A stretch of DNA of 64,000 nt from Meiothermus ruber DSM 1279 (GCF_000024425.1 NC_013946.1:2604001-2668000); one strand, 5' to 3'. Counted from the first letter of the stretch, positions 39,985-50,594 are shown. Program-made: numbers and translations. The notes: generated by a model not told the origin, from the sequence alone.

Positions 39985-40776
39985 CTACCGTTCTACCGGC
40001 ACGGCTTTCTGGCTCCCCGTCAAAAGGCGAGGGCCAGAATCGGTAATCAGCACCGTGTTTTCGTAGTGGGCCGCCAGGTTGCCTTTTCCAACCGTGGCCG
40101 TCCAACCATCCGCCAATATTACCATCTTGGCAGGGTATAAAGCAACCATTGGCTCAAAAGCCAGGGTCATGCCGGGCCGGAGCTTGGGGCCTTTGCCGGG
40201 CTCACCGTAGTTGGGCACCTGGGGGTCTTCGTGCAATTCACGGCCCACGCCGTGCCCCACCATCTCCCGGATGCACCAAAGCCCGTGCTGCCGTTCGACA
40301 AAGTCCTGCACAGCCGCTGCCACGTCGCCAATGCGGCGGCCGGGCTGCAACAACTTAAAGCCCACCCAGAAGGCCTCCTCGGTCACACGCATCAGGCGTT
40401 CGGCCTCGGGCGAGACCTTGCCAATGGCGTATGTGCGGGCCATATCAGTGGTGTAGCCCTCGTAGGTGAACAGGAAGTCGATCTTCAAGAGTTCGCCTTC
40501 CCGCAAAGGACGTTTGGAAGGCAAACCGTGCACCACCACATCATCAATGGACATGCAGGTAGCGCTAGGGAAGGGCACGGTGCCGCCCGCACGGTAACCG
40601 ATTTGCGGGGCCTGGCCCCCCGCTTTTTGGATCGCCCGCAGGATGATCTGGTCGAGCTCGAGGGTGCTTACCCCGGGGCGAATGTGGGGCTCCACCTCGG
40701 CAAAGATAGCGGTGTGAAGTTGACCCGTTTTGGTCATCTTCTCGATTTCCCAGGGCGACTTAATGTGAATGGCCAT
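39985..40776 (-). CDS. map: Methionine aminopeptidase, type I
   Basis: Removes the initiator Met from nascent proteins; 263 residues. Metal ligands are in [30 protein letters not shown] and HYENTVLIT, all present. The order secY-adk-map-infA is the standard spc-to-alpha junction. The gene is preceded by a 33-base gap after adk. Confidence 0.97.
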   Translation of the reverse strand: MAIHIKSPWEIEKMTKTGQLHTAIFAEVEPHIRPGVSTLELDQIILRAIQKAGGQAPQIGYRAGGTVPFPSATCMSIDDVVVHGLPSKRPLREGELLKIDFLFTYEGYTTDMARTYAIGKVSPEAERLMRVTEEAFWVGFKLLQPGRRIGDVAAAVQDFVERQHGLWCIREMVGHGVGRELHEDPQVPNYGEPGKGPKLRPGMTLAFEPMVALYPAKMVILADGWTATVGKGNLAAHYENTVLITDSGPRLLTGSQKAVPVER

Positions 40777-40809
40777 GGCTCAGCTCACTACAAACTACCA
40801 ATCCGCAGC

Positions 40810-41385
40810 TCAGGAGACTCCCAAACCCAGGGCCTTTTGAATGGCTTGGTACACCTCGTCCACCTTGCCCAAGCCGTTGATTTCTTTGAGGTGGCCGGTC
40901 TTTTTGTAGTAGTCCACCAGGGGCTGGGTTTTCTGACGGTATTCCACCATCCGGGCCCGGATGGTGTGTTCATTGTCGTCCGAGCGGCCCTCTTCCAGGG
41001 CCCGCCCCAGCAGCCGGCGAACCAGTTCTTCTTCGGGGGCAGTCACCAGCAGCACACCCAGCAGGCGGATCTGGCGCTCGGAAAGCAAGCGGTCGAGGGC
41101 CTCAGCCTGGGCCAGCGTGCGCGGGAAGCCATCGAAAATAACCTTGGGATCGGACATCTCAGCCAGCTCCTGGCCGATCAGTCCCAGAATAATTTCGTCG
41201 GGCACCAGCTTACCCGCTTCCATTAGAGGTTTGGCTTGCTGGCCCAGTTCGGTACCTCGTGCCACGTGGCTACGGAGGATGTCACCGGTGGAAAGTTGCC
41301 GAAAACCCAGCTCGAGGGCCAGGCGCTTGGCCTGGGTGCCTTTGCCCGCCCCCGGGGGGCCCAAGAAAATTACCGCCTCTGCCAC
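40810..41385 (-). CDS. adk: Adenylate kinase, short-lid form
   Basis: Interconverts 2 ADP and ATP plus AMP; 191 residues. The P-loop is GPPGAGKGTQAKRLA, AMP-binding residues are in STGDILR and FDGFPRTLAQAEAL. The lid (LLGRALEEGRSDDN) is short and has no zinc cysteines. The start is GTG 41385 with a strong AAGGAGG upstream. Confidence 0.97.
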   Translation of the reverse strand: MAEAVIFLGPPGAGKGTQAKRLALELGFRQLSTGDILRSHVARGTELGQQAKPLMEAGKLVPDEIILGLIGQELAEMSDPKVIFDGFPRTLAQAEALDRLLSERQIRLLGVLLVTAPEEELVRRLLGRALEEGRSDDNEHTIRARMVEYRQKTQPLVDYYKKTGHLKEINGLGKVDEVYQAIQKALGLGVS

Positions 41386-41396
41386 CTCCGACCTCC

Positions 41397-42719
41397 TTAA
41401 CGGGTGCGGCCCCGCAAACGCCCTTTGGACAAAAAGCCCTCGTAGTTGCGCATCTGTAGCTGGGCCTCAATCTGGCGCAGGGTATCGAGTGCAACCCCCA
41501 CCACGATCAGCAGGCTGATGCCTGAGAAGTGGAAGGTCAGGGTGGTCACACCGGTTACGTTTTGCATGATGGTTGGCAAAGCCGCCACGATCCCCAAAAA
41601 GATGGCCCCCCAAAGGGTCAAACGGGAGACGATGTGCTCGAGGAACTTCACGGTGGGCTCGCCGGGGCGGATACCAGGGATAAACCCACCGTACTCACGC
41701 AGGTTTTCGGAGATGCGGCGCGGGTCGAACTGCACTGCAGTATAAACGTAGGTAAACCCGATGATCAGCAGCACCTCAATCAGCAAGCCAGGGAAACGGT
41801 TGGGCGTGAAAAAGTTGGCGATACCCTGCGCTAGCGTGGATTCGGGAAACACCCCGGTAATAAAGAGGGGAAGCTGCAGCAAGGCCGCGGCAAAGATAAT
41901 GGGGATGACCCCGGCAGCGTTGAGCTTGATGGGGATGTAGGTGGCTTGCCCACCAAACATCTTGCGGCCAACCTGCTTCCGTGCATACTGCACAGGGATG
42001 CGACGCTCGGCCTGCTGAACCGCAGCCATAACCCCAAAAGCCAGCACAATAAAGGCCAGGAAGATCAAAAGGGCGATCAGGTTGACCTCACCGGTGCGCA
42101 CCAGGCCAAAGGTGCGGCCCAGTTGCGGCAGCCAGGCCGCCACAATGCCGGCGAAGATCACCATGCTGGTGCCGTTGCCAATCCCATACTCGGTGATGCG
42201 CTCAGCCATCCAGAGCAGCAGAGCAATGCCGGCCACCTGGGTCACCACCACCACAAAATAGAAGAAGAAACCCGGTTCCCAGCCAGGGAGCAGGAAGGCC
42301 CCGTTGTTTGAGCCCAAAAAGGCGGTAGCCAGGAACAACCCCTGCACCGCCCCCAGTGCGATGCCCGCAATACGGGTGTACTGCGTGATGATGCGGCGGC
42401 CTTCTTCGCCCTCCTTTTGCAGCTTTTCCAGGGCAGGAATAACCGTAACCAAAAGCTGCATGATGATGGCGGCTGTGATATAGGGCATGATACCCAGGGC
42501 GAAAATAGAGAACTGTTCGAAGTTGCCCCCGGAAAACAGGTTGACCAGCCCCAGCGCACTGCCCGCCTGGGTACCTAAAAACTCGCGGATTTTACCGATA
42601 TCCACCCCAGGGGTCGGGATGAACGTACCCAGCCGATACAACGCCAGCACCAACAGCGTAAACAAAATGCGCTTACGCAGTTCAGGGATGATGATGGCGG
42701 AGCGGAAGGCCGCAAGCAT
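41397..42719 (-). CDS. secY: Preprotein translocase subunit SecY
   Basis: Channel subunit of the Sec translocon, 440 residues with ten membrane helices. FSGGNFEQFSIFALGIMPYI, the GMAERITEYGIGNGTSMVIF-like stretch and the plug region are present, as is the C-terminal cytoplasmic loop RYGGFIPGIRPGEPT. It starts two bases after the rplO stop. Confidence 0.98.
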   Translation of the reverse strand: MLAAFRSAIIIPELRKRILFTLLVLALYRLGTFIPTPGVDIGKIREFLGTQAGSALGLVNLFSGGNFEQFSIFALGIMPYITAAIIMQLLVTVIPALEKLQKEGEEGRRIITQYTRIAGIALGAVQGLFLATAFLGSNNGAFLLPGWEPGFFFYFVVVVTQVAGIALLLWMAERITEYGIGNGTSMVIFAGIVAAWLPQLGRTFGLVRTGEVNLIALLIFLAFIVLAFGVMAAVQQAERRIPVQYARKQVGRKMFGGQATYIPIKLNAAGVIPIIFAAALLQLPLFITGVFPESTLAQGIANFFTPNRFPGLLIEVLLIIGFTYVYTAVQFDPRRISENLREYGGFIPGIRPGEPTVKFLEHIVSRLTLWGAIFLGIVAALPTIMQNVTGVTTLTFHFSGISLLIVVGVALDTLRQIEAQLQMRNYEGFLSKGRLRGRTR

Positions 42720-42720
42720 C

Positions 42721-43182
42721 TTAGGCCCCCTCGATCACAATGGCTTCCCCACCCGCCGCTTTGAGTTTTTCCACAGCAGCCTGGGAAAATTTGTGAGCCC
42801 GCACCTTCACTCCATTGGCATCACCTAGAGCCAGCACCTTCACCGGGTAGCCAGGGCGCACCAGGCCGGCCTGAACCAGGGCCTCCGGGCCCACCTCGCC
42901 AGAAGCAAAGTGCTTGGCAATGGCGCCCACATTGACCACCTGGTACTCCACTCGCTTGAGTTCCCCGTGGGAAGCGCCTTTCATACCCCGTTTGGGCAAA
43001 CGCATAATCAGGGTGGAGCGCCCACCTTCAAAACGCGCCGGGTTCTTCACGCCGCCGGAACGGGATTTCTGACCTTTGTGGCCCCGCCCAGCCGTCTTGC
43101 CGTGGCCGGAACCGGGGCCCCGACCCACACGTTTGCGCTGCTTGTTGGCCCCTTGGTTGGGACGAATATCAGTAAGTTTCAC
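42721..43182 (-). CDS. rplO: Ribosomal protein L15
   Basis: Late-assembly large-subunit protein, 153 residues. The Gly-rich basic N terminus has [20 protein letters not shown] and [13 protein letters not shown]. The start is GTG 43182, overlapping the rpmD stop (GTGA), so translation is coupled. Confidence 0.97.
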   Translation of the reverse strand: MKLTDIRPNQGANKQRKRVGRGPGSGHGKTAGRGHKGQKSRSGGVKNPARFEGGRSTLIMRLPKRGMKGASHGELKRVEYQVVNVGAIAKHFASGEVGPEALVQAGLVRPGYPVKVLALGDANGVKVRAHKFSQAAVEKLKAAGGEAIVIEGA

Positions 43183-43355
43183 TCCAGCACCTCCACCAGG
43201 TGGGCCACCTTGCGAATTTGACCGCGCATTGCAGGGTTATCCTGTATCTCGCGCACGCGGTTCATCTTGGTCAAGCCCAGCACCTTGAGAGCCACCTTTT
43301 GATCCTTGGGGTAGCCGATGGGGCTCTTGACCAAACGCACCTTCAGGGTCGCCAT
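43179..43355 (-). CDS. rpmD: Ribosomal protein L30
   Basis: A 58-residue protein reading [38 protein letters not shown] and a C-terminal VAHLVEVLE. The ATG at 43355 overlaps the rpsE stop by one base (TGATG) and the stop overlaps the rplO start. It is short but unmistakable in family and position. Confidence 0.96.
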   Translation of the reverse strand: MATLKVRLVKSPIGYPKDQKVALKVLGLTKMNRVREIQDNPAMRGQIRKVAHLVEVLE

Positions 43356-43843
43356 CAGGCCACCTCCTCCGGCTTAGCCGGGGTCTTACGTAAGCGCTTC
43401 ACATCATCCCAGGTCTGGAGCTGCCGCAGCGCCTCCATGGTGGCATAAGCGATGTTTACCGGGTTGCGGGAGCCCAGCTCCTTGGTAAGGATATCGGTAA
43501 TACCAGCCAGCTCGAGGATGGCGCGCGGCACCTGGCCCGCGATAACCCCTGTACCTGGCGCTGCGGGGCGCAGCAGGATGGTAGAAGAACCCCAGGTCAC
43601 GCTGATTTCGTGGGGAATGGTGCCGTTGTGCAAGGGCACCTCGATCATATCGCGCTTGGCGTAGTTGTTGGCCTTCTGGACAGCCATGGGCACTTCTTTG
43701 GCTTTACCCAGGCCCAGGCCCACCCGGCCCTGCCGGTCGCCCACAGCCACCAGCGCTCCGAAGCGGAAGCGGCGTCCTCCTTGGTAGGTTTTGGAGGTAC
43801 GGCGCACCAGGATCATCTTTTCTTCAAAATCGGTTTCAGGCAT
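43355..43843 (-). CDS. rpsE: Ribosomal protein S5
   Basis: Decoding-fidelity protein of the small subunit, 162 residues. It has [20 protein letters not shown], the [11 protein letters not shown] loop and [23 protein letters not shown] 43843 with GAGG upstream is preferred; a TTG two codons earlier has no support. Confidence 0.97.
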   Translation of the reverse strand: MPETDFEEKMILVRRTSKTYQGGRRFRFGALVAVGDRQGRVGLGLGKAKEVPMAVQKANNYAKRDMIEVPLHNGTIPHEISVTWGSSTILLRPAAPGTGVIAGQVPRAILELAGITDILTKELGSRNPVNIAYATMEALRQLQTWDDVKRLRKTPAKPEEVA

Positions 43844-43873
43844 ATGCAACCTCGCTCGAGGCAGAAGATGGGC

Positions 43874-43904
43874 AACCTGCGGCTCTGGCTCTATCTGGCA
43901 GGTT
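43874..43904 (-). other. Hairpin in the rplR-rpsE gap
   Basis: AACCTGC (43874-43880) pairs perfectly with GCAGGTT (43898-43904) within the 86-base gap. No T tract follows, so termination is unlikely. Confidence 0.4.
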
Positions 43905-43929
43905 AGGCTTCAGGCTGCCGATCTTCAGC

Positions 43930-44268
43930 TTAGAACTCCAACCCACCCTCACGGGCTCCTTCGGCTAGGGCTTTCACACGCCCATGGTATTTGAACGCAC
44001 CCCGGTCGAACACTACCTGAGATATACCCTTGGCTTTGGCGGCCTCCGCGATAGCCAGGCCCACCTTTCTAGCCACCTCGGTCTTGTTACCCGAAAGCTT
44101 GAGGGATTTGCTCGAGGTGGCCACCAGGGTGTGTCCTTTGCTATCGTCAATGATTTGAGCGTAAATGTGCTGCAAGCTGCGGTGTACGCTCAAACGCAGG
44201 CGCCCAGAAGCCTTTACGGCGTTGCGAACCCGAAACTTGCGGCGATCTTCAGTGGTCAAACGGGCCAC
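43930..44268 (-). CDS. rplR: Ribosomal protein L18
   Basis: 5S rRNA-binding protein, 112 residues. It has the basic N terminus ([20 protein letters not shown]), HIYAQIID and the C-terminal [20 protein letters not shown]. The start is GTG 44268 with GGAGGAG upstream. Confidence 0.97.
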   Translation of the reverse strand: MARLTTEDRRKFRVRNAVKASGRLRLSVHRSLQHIYAQIIDDSKGHTLVATSSKSLKLSGNKTEVARKVGLAIAEAAKAKGISQVVFDRGAFKYHGRVKALAEGAREGGLEF

Positions 44269-44282
44269 AGTATCTCCTCCCT

Positions 44283-44822
44283 CTACTTGCCAGCGGTCTT
44301 ACCGGGCTTGGTCTTGACTACCTCATCGGCATAGCGGATGCCCTTGGCATGGTAGGCATCGGGCGGCCGCACAGCCCGCACATTGGCCGCTACCTGGCCC
44401 ACAAGCTGCTTATCGATGCCAATTACCCGAATCCTGGTCGGTTCAGGCACCTCAAAGGTAATGCCGTTGGGCGGAGTGACGATGTCCTTATGGCTGTGAC
44501 CCACGGTGAGCTCGAGGTTCTTGCCCTGCATAGCGGCACGGTAACCGGTGCCACTAATCAGCATCTCCTTAACGAACCCAACCGAAACACCCTGAACCGC
44601 ATTGGCAATCAGGGTGCGGGTCAGGCCGTGCAGGCTTTTGTGGGTGCGGCTGTCCGAAGGACGGCTAACGGTAACCGTGCCCCCTTCGTTCTTGATGATC
44701 AAGTCGGGGTGTACGGGTACGGTCAACTCGCCTTTGGCTCCCTTGACCTTGACCAAGCCCGGGGCCACTTCTACGGTCACGCCCTTGGGTAGGGTGATGG
44801 GTTGTTTCCCGATGCGGCTCAT
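44283..44822 (-). CDS. rplF: Ribosomal protein L6
   Basis: Large-subunit protein near the factor-binding site, 179 residues. [19 protein letters not shown] starts the protein, and both repeat domains are complete, with [12 protein letters not shown]-like and [15 protein letters not shown] segments. The ATG overlaps the rpsH stop (TAATG). Confidence 0.97.
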   Translation of the reverse strand: MSRIGKQPITLPKGVTVEVAPGLVKVKGAKGELTVPVHPDLIIKNEGGTVTVSRPSDSRTHKSLHGLTRTLIANAVQGVSVGFVKEMLISGTGYRAAMQGKNLELTVGHSHKDIVTPPNGITFEVPEPTRIRVIGIDKQLVGQVAANVRAVRPPDAYHAKGIRYADEVVKTKPGKTAGK

Positions 44823-45217
44823 TACCACACCTCGCAAATTACTTCCCCGCCAACACCCAGCTTGCGGGCTTCACGGTCGGGCAGCAGGCCTTTGGAAGTG
44901 GAGACAATTGCCAGCCCCAGGCCGCGGCGCACGTTGGGCACGTTCTCGGCGGTCACATACACCCGGCGCCCTGGACGGCTCACCCGGCGGATGTGCTTGA
45001 TGACCTGTTCACGGCGGGGGCCATACTTGAGGGTAAGACGGAGAAAAGGCTTACCCCCTACCTCAATACGCTCCATCCCTTTGAGAAAACCTTCTTTCAC
45101 AAGGATGCTGGCGATCTGCTCCTTAAACTTGGAAGCAGGCACATCCACGCTCTCCTTGTAGACCTGGACTCCGTTACGAATCCGGGTCAGCATATCAGCG
45201 ATCGGATCACTAAGCAT
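44822..45217 (-). CDS. rpsH: Ribosomal protein S8
   Basis: Central-domain 16S rRNA-binding protein and a known spc-operon repressor in other bacteria; 131 residues. [15 protein letters not shown] opens it, and [20 protein letters not shown] near the C terminus is the RNA-binding signature. A 162-base gap with a hairpin separates it from rpsN. Confidence 0.97.
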   Translation of the reverse strand: MLSDPIADMLTRIRNGVQVYKESVDVPASKFKEQIASILVKEGFLKGMERIEVGGKPFLRLTLKYGPRREQVIKHIRRVSRPGRRVYVTAENVPNVRRGLGLAIVSTSKGLLPDREARKLGVGGEVICEVW

Positions 45218-45346
45218 TACAGCATCTCCTTCTTCTGGGGTGGCTCCGCTTAATCTGGAGGTTTGCAGAGCCCGGTCTTGGCTAAATAAGCCAACCTGTC
45301 AGCTCAGAACATCCACAGAGGACACCCTCGGTTTGGCCTTGCGGTA

Positions 45347-45364
45347 TCGGCGAAAGCTCGCCGA
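45347..45364 (-). other. Hairpin in the rpsN-rpsH gap
   Basis: TCGGCGA (45347-45353) and TCGCCGA (45358-45364) form a perfect seven-base stem with a four-base loop, just after rpsN. No T tract follows. Confidence 0.5.
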
Positions 45365-45379
45365 CCTACAAAGCAACCT

Positions 45380-45649
45380 TTACCAGCTGGCTTTCTTGAC
45401 ACCGGGTAGCTGACCCTTATGGGCCATCTCGCGGAACTGAAGGCGCGAAAGACCAAAGTAACGCATATAGGCCTTGGAGCGACCCGTCACCGCACAGCGG
45501 TTCTTGTGGCGGGTAGGACTGGCATCGCGCGGCAGTTCGGCCAGCGCGGCATAGTCGCCCGCTGCTTTGAGGGCGGCCCGCTTGGCGGCGTACTTGGCGA
45601 TGGTCTTGAGTTTGCGCTTCATCTTCTCGACCTGAGATTTCTTAGCCAT
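45380..45649 (-). CDS. rpsN: Ribosomal protein S14, long zinc-free form
   Basis: Small-subunit head protein, 89 residues. The C-terminal half ([20 protein letters not shown]) is standard. It is the long form with a single Cys in place of the two CxxC pairs found in the 61-residue zinc form of Thermus. It therefore assembles without zinc. Confidence 0.96.
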   Translation of the reverse strand: MAKKSQVEKMKRKLKTIAKYAAKRAALKAAGDYAALAELPRDASPTRHKNRCAVTGRSKAYMRYFGLSRLQFREMAHKGQLPGVKKASW

Positions 45650-45705
45650 GCTTCACCTCCTTTCTGGCGCAGTTAAGCAACTTACCAATGATAGCAAATA
45701 AGGCG

Positions 45706-46254
45706 CTACTTGCGGAACGGGAAGCCGAGCAGCTCGAGCAGGGCTTTGGCTTCCTCATCGGTTTTAGCCGTGGTAACCACCGCGATATCCATACCGCGCA
45801 CGGCATCCACCATATCGTAGGTGATCTCAGGAAAGATGGACTGCTCCCGAAGGCCCAGGTTGTAGTTCCCACGACCATCAAAAGCACCGGGGTTGACGCC
45901 GCGGAAGTCGCGGATGCGGGGCAGGGCAATGTGAATTAGCTTTTCGGCGAAAATCCACATACGGTCACCCCGCAGCGTAACCCGCAAACCGATGGGCATG
46001 CCCTGGCGCAATTTGAAGTTCGAGATCGACTTTTTGGCACGGGTGATGGCCGGTTGCTGTCCGGTGATGGCGGCCAGTTCCTTACCAGCTTTTTCCAGAA
46101 TTCGACTATCTTCCTTGGCCTCGCCCAGACCTTGGTTGACCACGATTTTCACCAGGCGGGGCACCGCCATGATGTTGTCGTAGCCAAAGCGCTTCATCAG
46201 CTCGGGGCGAATTTCTTCCAGATAACGTTTCTTGAGGGCAACTTCCAGTGGCAT
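45706..46254 (-). CDS. rplE: Ribosomal protein L5
   Basis: 5S rRNA-binding protein at the subunit interface, 182 residues. Features are [38 protein letters not shown] and [21 protein letters not shown] 46254 matches the conserved N terminus [19 protein letters not shown]; longer upstream frames do not. Confidence 0.97.
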   Translation of the reverse strand: MPLEVALKKRYLEEIRPELMKRFGYDNIMAVPRLVKIVVNQGLGEAKEDSRILEKAGKELAAITGQQPAITRAKKSISNFKLRQGMPIGLRVTLRGDRMWIFAEKLIHIALPRIRDFRGVNPGAFDGRGNYNLGLREQSIFPEITYDMVDAVRGMDIAVVTTAKTDEEAKALLELLGFPFRK

Positions 46255-46265
46255 ATACAACCCCC

Positions 46266-46595
46266 TTACTTGGTATCCAGCACGCCATCGCATTTAGCGC
46301 AGGCGCGCACCTTGGTGCCGTCGGGCAGCACTTTCTTGCGGATACGGGTCGGCTTCTCGCAGCTTGGACAAATCGGCATGACCTTGGAGGCATGGATGGG
46401 CGCCTCGGTCTCGATAAAGCCCCCCTGGGGGTTGCGGGGGTTGGGCCGCACTGCGCGCTTGATGAGGTTCAGCCCCTCGACCACGACCAGCCCTTCTTTG
46501 GGCATAACAGCCTTGACTTTTCCGGTTTCACCGCGAAGTCCTTCCTTGCCGGAAAGAACAATCACCGTGTCCCCTTTCTTAACATGTACCTTCAT
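46266..46595 (-). CDS. rplX: Ribosomal protein L24 with zinc-ribbon-like tail
   Basis: Assembly-initiator protein, 109 residues. A KOW motif ([20 protein letters not shown]) is followed by the C-terminal extension CPSCEKPTR and CAKCDG. That four-Cys extension is shared with Thermus L24 and absent from many bacteria. Confidence 0.97.
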   Translation of the reverse strand: MKVHVKKGDTVIVLSGKEGLRGETGKVKAVMPKEGLVVVEGLNLIKRAVRPNPRNPQGGFIETEAPIHASKVMPICPSCEKPTRIRKKVLPDGTKVRACAKCDGVLDTK

Positions 46596-46694
46596 TCAAT
46601 TCCTCCGATTTTGCTTTAGGGCCGGAACTGCCAATTTCTCGACACCAAATGCCAAGTTTAGCAGAAACCATCCCAAAAAGCATCCTGTTCAAGC

Positions 46695-46711
46695 GCCTGC
46701 CAAGGGCAGGC
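46695..46711 (-). other. Hairpin in the rplN-rplX gap
   Basis: GCCTGCC (46695-46701) and GGCAGGC (46705-46711) form a perfect seven-base stem with a three-base loop in the middle of the 200-base gap. No promoter close to consensus was found in the gap. Confidence 0.5.
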
Positions 46712-46795
46712 TGGGTGCGGGACGAGGAACCCAGGAAGCCCCTCGTGTATCGGAACAACTTGCCTACGGCAAGAACCCGCAAACCCATTCAAGGC

Positions 46796-47164
46796 TTAGA
46801 GCACCTCAGGGGCTAGTGAAACAATCTTCATAAAGCCGCGCTCGCGCAGCTCGCGGGCCACCGGCCCAAAAACACGGGTGCCTCGAGGCTCGTTTTGCTG
46901 GTTGATGATCACCGCGGCGTTGGTATCGAAGCGGATGGAGGAACCGTCCTGCCGGCGGATCTCCTTGGCCGTACGCACCACCACCGCCTTAACCACATCA
47001 CCTTCCTTGACCATGCCCCGGGGGATGGCTTCCTTCACCGAGGCCACAATTACATCACCCACACTGGCGTACTTGCGGTAGTGCCCGCCCATCACCCGGA
47101 TACAGGCAATCTTACGAGCGCCGGTATTGTCGGCGACTTCCAGCACGGTTTCCTGCTGTATCAC
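46796..47164 (-). CDS. rplN: Ribosomal protein L14
   Basis: Intersubunit-bridge protein, 122 residues. It has [20 protein letters not shown] and [20 protein letters not shown]. It starts with GTG 47164, overlapping the rpsQ stop by four bases. Confidence 0.98.
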   Translation of the reverse strand: MIQQETVLEVADNTGARKIACIRVMGGHYRKYASVGDVIVASVKEAIPRGMVKEGDVVKAVVVRTAKEIRRQDGSSIRFDTNAAVIINQQNEPRGTRVFGPVARELRERGFMKIVSLAPEVL

Positions 47165-47454
47165 GCTTTACCACGCTCCTTGCGCAAGAGGTAGCGCTCG
47201 ACAAGATCCATACGACCTTCCTCGATACGCCCAACCACCACAAACTTCTTGTTTTTGGAGATGGGGGTGGCTTCCCGAATCTCCACGATGTCCCCTAGCT
47301 TGTACTGATCGTTTTCATCGTGGGCAAGGTATTTCTTGGACTGCTTGATCACCTTGCCATACAGCGGGTGCTGCATCTGGCGCTCGACCAGAACCGTAAC
47401 GGTCTTCTGCGCCTTATCGCTCACCACCACGCCGGTAAGAACTTTTTTAGGCAT
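47161..47454 (-). CDS. rpsQ: Ribosomal protein S17
   Basis: Primary 16S rRNA-binding protein, 97 residues, an OB fold. It has [39 protein letters not shown] and a C-terminal helix typical of Thermaceae that is longer than in Escherichia coli. Confidence 0.97.
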   Translation of the reverse strand: MPKKVLTGVVVSDKAQKTVTVLVERQMQHPLYGKVIKQSKKYLAHDENDQYKLGDIVEIREATPISKNKKFVVVGRIEEGRMDLVERYLLRKERGKA

Positions 47455-47468
47455 TGCGCACTCCTTCC

Positions 47469-47693
47469 TCAGGCTTTCTTGGCGCGGGGCGCTTGTGCTT
47501 TGACTTTTTCGCCCAGCACAGTCATCATGCGGGCAATTTCCCGCCTGGCTTCCGAAACCCGATGGTTTTTATCTAGCTGGCCGATGCTAGCCTGGAAGCG
47601 CAATTCCATCAGCTCCTTCTTGGTGTCCTGGATGCGCTTTTGTAGCTCGGCCACCGAAAGTTTGCGCAGCTCACTGGGCTTCGTCGTAGGCAT
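47469..47693 (-). CDS. rpmC: Ribosomal protein L29
   Basis: Exit-tunnel rim protein, 74 residues, two helices. [20 protein letters not shown] and [13 protein letters not shown] are diagnostic. The start overlaps the end of rplP by 23 bases, so its translation probably depends on rplP. Confidence 0.96.
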   Translation of the reverse strand: MPTTKPSELRKLSVAELQKRIQDTKKELMELRFQASIGQLDKNHRVSEARREIARMMTVLGEKVKAQAPRAKKA

Positions 47694-48096
47694 CGCGTCT
47701 CACCACCTTGGTCTTAATGGGCAGCTTGTGGCCAGCCAGGCGCAGGGCCTCACGGGCCTGTTCTTCCGTCACGCCGGACACCTCGAACATCACGCGCCCC
47801 GGCTTTACCACAGCCACATACCCTTCTACGTTCCCTTTACCTTTACCCATCCGCACTTCCAGCGGCTTCTTGGTGTAGGGCTTATCCGGGAAGATACGGA
47901 TAAAAATTTTACCGCCGCGGCGGAAGTGGCGCACCATGGCCACACGGGCCGCCTCGATCTGCTGGCTGGTAACCCAGGAGGGCTCCATCGCCACCAAACC
48001 CCAATCGCCAAAGGCCACGTAGTCACCGCCCTTGGCCGTACCCCGCATACGACCCCGGTGGGCCTTGCGGTACTTCATGCGCTTGGGCATCAGCAT
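47671..48096 (-). CDS. rplP: Ribosomal protein L16
   Basis: Large-subunit protein organising the A-site tRNA region, 141 residues. It is nearly identical to Thermus L16, with [37 protein letters not shown] and [18 protein letters not shown]. It starts two bases after rpsC. Confidence 0.98.
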   Translation of the reverse strand: MLMPKRMKYRKAHRGRMRGTAKGGDYVAFGDWGLVAMEPSWVTSQQIEAARVAMVRHFRRGGKIFIRIFPDKPYTKKPLEVRMGKGKGNVEGYVAVVKPGRVMFEVSGVTEEQAREALRLAGHKLPIKTKVVRRDAYDEAQ

Positions 48097-48098
48097 GC

Positions 48099-48860
48099 TT
48101 ATTCGCCCCCTTCTTTGCCCGTCGCCCCAGCCTTGCGAACCGCCGAGCGGCGACGAGGTTTACCGTCCTGGTCGCGTTTTGGCGCCGCCGGACGAGCTGC
48201 AGGCGCAGCGCCCGGCACCACCTTCTTACCGCCGATCACTTCACCCATGAAAACATAGGCCTTGACCCCAAGCGAGCCGTAGGTGGTCTCGGCCCTGGCT
48301 GTTCCATAGTCGATGTTGGCCCGCAGGGTATGCAGGGGAACCCGCCCCTCGGCAGCCCATTCGACCCGGGCCTGCTCAGCGCCGCCGATGCGGCCCGAAA
48401 CCACAATTTTGGCCCCCAGCGCACCCGACTCCCGCACCCGCTGCACCGCTTGCTTGATGCTGCGGCGCACCGCGAAGCGGCGTTCGATCTGCTCGGCCAC
48501 ACGCTGGGCCACCAAGGGCGCAGAGAGGTTGGGGTTACCCACTTCCTGCACGTTGAGGGCCACGGTCTTACCAGGGAACCGGCTTTGCAAGGTCTCACGC
48601 AGGCGCTTGATGGTCTCGCCCCCGCGCCCAATTACCACACCGGGCTTGGCCGCATACACCATGACGGTGACGTTGTCGGCCGCGCGCTCGATATCGATGC
48701 GGGCCAGGCCAGCCTGGTGCAGCTCCTTCTCGATAAGGGCACGGATCAGGCGATCTTCTTCCAGGGTTTTAGCGTAGGCTTTTTTGCCAGCGTACCAGCG
48801 CGACTCAAAATCGCGGGTGATACCCAGGCGCAGCCCCACGGGATTGATCTTGTTACCCAT
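48099..48860 (-). CDS. rpsC: Ribosomal protein S3
   Basis: mRNA-entry-channel protein, 253 residues. It has the KH domain [15 protein letters not shown], the RR-rich [15 protein letters not shown] and [14 protein letters not shown] basic Ala/Pro/Arg-rich C-terminal tail of about 40 residues is present. It overlaps rplV by eight bases. Confidence 0.98.
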   Translation of the reverse strand: MGNKINPVGLRLGITRDFESRWYAGKKAYAKTLEEDRLIRALIEKELHQAGLARIDIERAADNVTVMVYAAKPGVVIGRGGETIKRLRETLQSRFPGKTVALNVQEVGNPNLSAPLVAQRVAEQIERRFAVRRSIKQAVQRVRESGALGAKIVVSGRIGGAEQARVEWAAEGRVPLHTLRANIDYGTARAETTYGSLGVKAYVFMGEVIGGKKVVPGAAPAARPAAPKRDQDGKPRRRSAVRKAGATGKEGGE

Positions 48861-49350
48861 TTTTCTCCCCCACGATGATGGTGATGTGGCTGGTACGTTT
48901 CTTAATCATGTTGGCACTACCGCGGGCTCGAGGCAGCACCCGCTTGATGGCCGGGCCCTCGTCCACATAGGCCGCCTTGACATAGATCTGGTCTTCGATC
49001 ATGTTTTTGCGGTCGTCGTTCATGCCATTGGCCGCGGCCGACTCGAGCACCTTGGCTACCACTTCCGAAGCCCGGTGGGGGGTGTATTTGAGGATGGCCC
49101 GGGCTTCCTCGAGCTTCTTACCCCGGATCAGGTCTACCACCAGGCGCACTTTTCGCGGCGACATGCGGACGTAGCGGGCTGTGGCCATAGCATAGGTGTG
49201 GGGCTTCTCTTCCTTGAGGGCCTCCGCACGTTTGCGCAACGAGAGCTTGGCGTAGCGCTGCAAGCCCGCCGAGCTGGGGTAGTGCACGTCGCGCAGGTCT
49301 TTGCGGATATCGCTGCGCTCGCCTTTCTTAAGACGTTTTCTAGCTTCCAT
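48853..49350 (-). CDS. rplV: Ribosomal protein L22 with an N-terminal extension
   Basis: Exit-tunnel protein with the tunnel-lining hairpin ([20 protein letters not shown]). The family core begins at about residue 55 ([20 protein letters not shown]). The preceding 52 residues are a charged extension ([20 protein letters not shown], then [13 protein letters not shown]), which the 113-residue Thermus protein lacks as I recall it. The upstream ATG has AGGGG and GGAG before it; the inner ATG at the core has no ribosome-binding site. I therefore keep the long form of 165 residues. Confidence 0.94.
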   Translation of the reverse strand: MEARKRLKKGERSDIRKDLRDVHYPSSAGLQRYAKLSLRKRAEALKEEKPHTYAMATARYVRMSPRKVRLVVDLIRGKKLEEARAILKYTPHRASEVVAKVLESAAANGMNDDRKNMIEDQIYVKAAYVDEGPAIKRVLPRARGSANMIKKRTSHITIIVGEKNG

Positions 49351-49360
49351 TCTCCACCCC

Positions 49361-49639
49361 TTACTTCTTGGCGGTCTTGGCCTCTTTGCTGTGGCCGCGG
49401 TAGGTACGGGTAGGCGAGAACTCGCCCAGCTTGTGCCCGACCATCTGCTCAGTTATATAAACCGGCACGTGCTGCTTGCCGTTGTAAACCGCCAGGGTAT
49501 GGCCGATCATCTCGGGCACAATGGTGCTCCGACGGCTCCAGGTCTTGATCACCCGCTTTTCGCCTTTGGCGTTCATCGCCTCGACTTTTTCCAGCAGGTG
49601 GCTTTCCACAAAAACTCCTTTTTTCAAGCTACGTGGCAT
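49361..49639 (-). CDS. rpsS: Ribosomal protein S19
   Basis: Small-subunit head protein, 92 residues. It reads [40 protein letters not shown] and [18 protein letters not shown], all standard. Confidence 0.98.
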   Translation of the reverse strand: MPRSLKKGVFVESHLLEKVEAMNAKGEKRVIKTWSRRSTIVPEMIGHTLAVYNGKQHVPVYITEQMVGHKLGEFSPTRTYRGHSKEAKTAKK

Positions 49640-49648
49640 AGTTCACCT

Positions 49649-50476
49649 CTACTTGCGACGAGACACGATGAGTGCGCTCGAGGGCTTCTTCTTTTTGCGG
49701 GTCTTGAGACCTTTGGCCTGCTGGCCCCAGGGCGAGACTGGCGGACGGCCCCGCGGCGCGCGGCCTTCACCACCACCGTGCGGGTGGTCTACCGGGTTCA
49801 TGGCGGTACCGCGCACATGGCCCTTGCGGCCCAGGTGGCGCTTGCGGCCGGCTTTACCCAGCACGATGTTCTTGTGATCGGCGTTGGATACCACCCCAAT
49901 GGTGGCATAGCACTCGCCGTGCACCTTGCGCAGCTCACCGGAGGGCAGGCGCAAAATCACGTAATCGCCTTCGCGGCCCTGCACCTGCACGCTGGTACCA
50001 GCGCTGCGGGCCATCTTGGCGCCCTTACCGGGCTCGAGCTCCACCGCGTGAATCACCGTACCCACCGGAATAAAGCGCAGCGGCAGGGCATTGCCCACCG
50101 AGATGGGCGCCTCGGGGCCGCTGGTGACGATGGTATCGACCTTCAGGGCATCGGGGGCCAGGATATAGCGCTTTTCACCGTCGCGGTAGAACAGCAGGGC
50201 GATACGGGCGGTGCGGTTGGGGTCGTACTCGATGGCCGCTACCCGGGCAGGAATACCAGCTTTATCCCGCCGGCGGAAGTCAATGATGCGGTAAAGCTGC
50301 TTGTGACCACCAGAGATGAAGCGGCTGGTGGTGCGGCCTTGGTTGTTGCGCCCCCCGGTTTTCTTCATCGGGGCGGTCAGGCTCTTCTCGGGGCGCTTTT
50401 TAGTCAGCTCAGAGAAGTCGGCCACCGTCATAAAGCGGCGCGATGGGGTATAGGGTCTGAATTTCTTTACTGCCAT
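49649..50476 (-). CDS. rplB: Ribosomal protein L2
   Basis: Peptidyl-transferase-centre protein, 275 residues. It has [40 protein letters not shown] and the conserved C-terminal [20 protein letters not shown] containing the essential His. A 192-base gap separates it from rplW. Confidence 0.98.
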   Translation of the reverse strand: MAVKKFRPYTPSRRFMTVADFSELTKKRPEKSLTAPMKKTGGRNNQGRTTSRFISGGHKQLYRIIDFRRRDKAGIPARVAAIEYDPNRTARIALLFYRDGEKRYILAPDALKVDTIVTSGPEAPISVGNALPLRFIPVGTVIHAVELEPGKGAKMARSAGTSVQVQGREGDYVILRLPSGELRKVHGECYATIGVVSNADHKNIVLGKAGRKRHLGRKGHVRGTAMNPVDHPHGGGEGRAPRGRPPVSPWGQQAKGLKTRKKKKPSSALIVSRRK

Positions 50477-50594
50477 TTTGCTCTTCCTCTCACTTGATAC
50501 GGGCTAACCGAGTCACCCTGCTGCCAAGTGGATTTTTGCCCCGTCATCGTCCAGCGCCGTGAGATGCGCATGTACGCTCGGTCTCGAGGCGATT

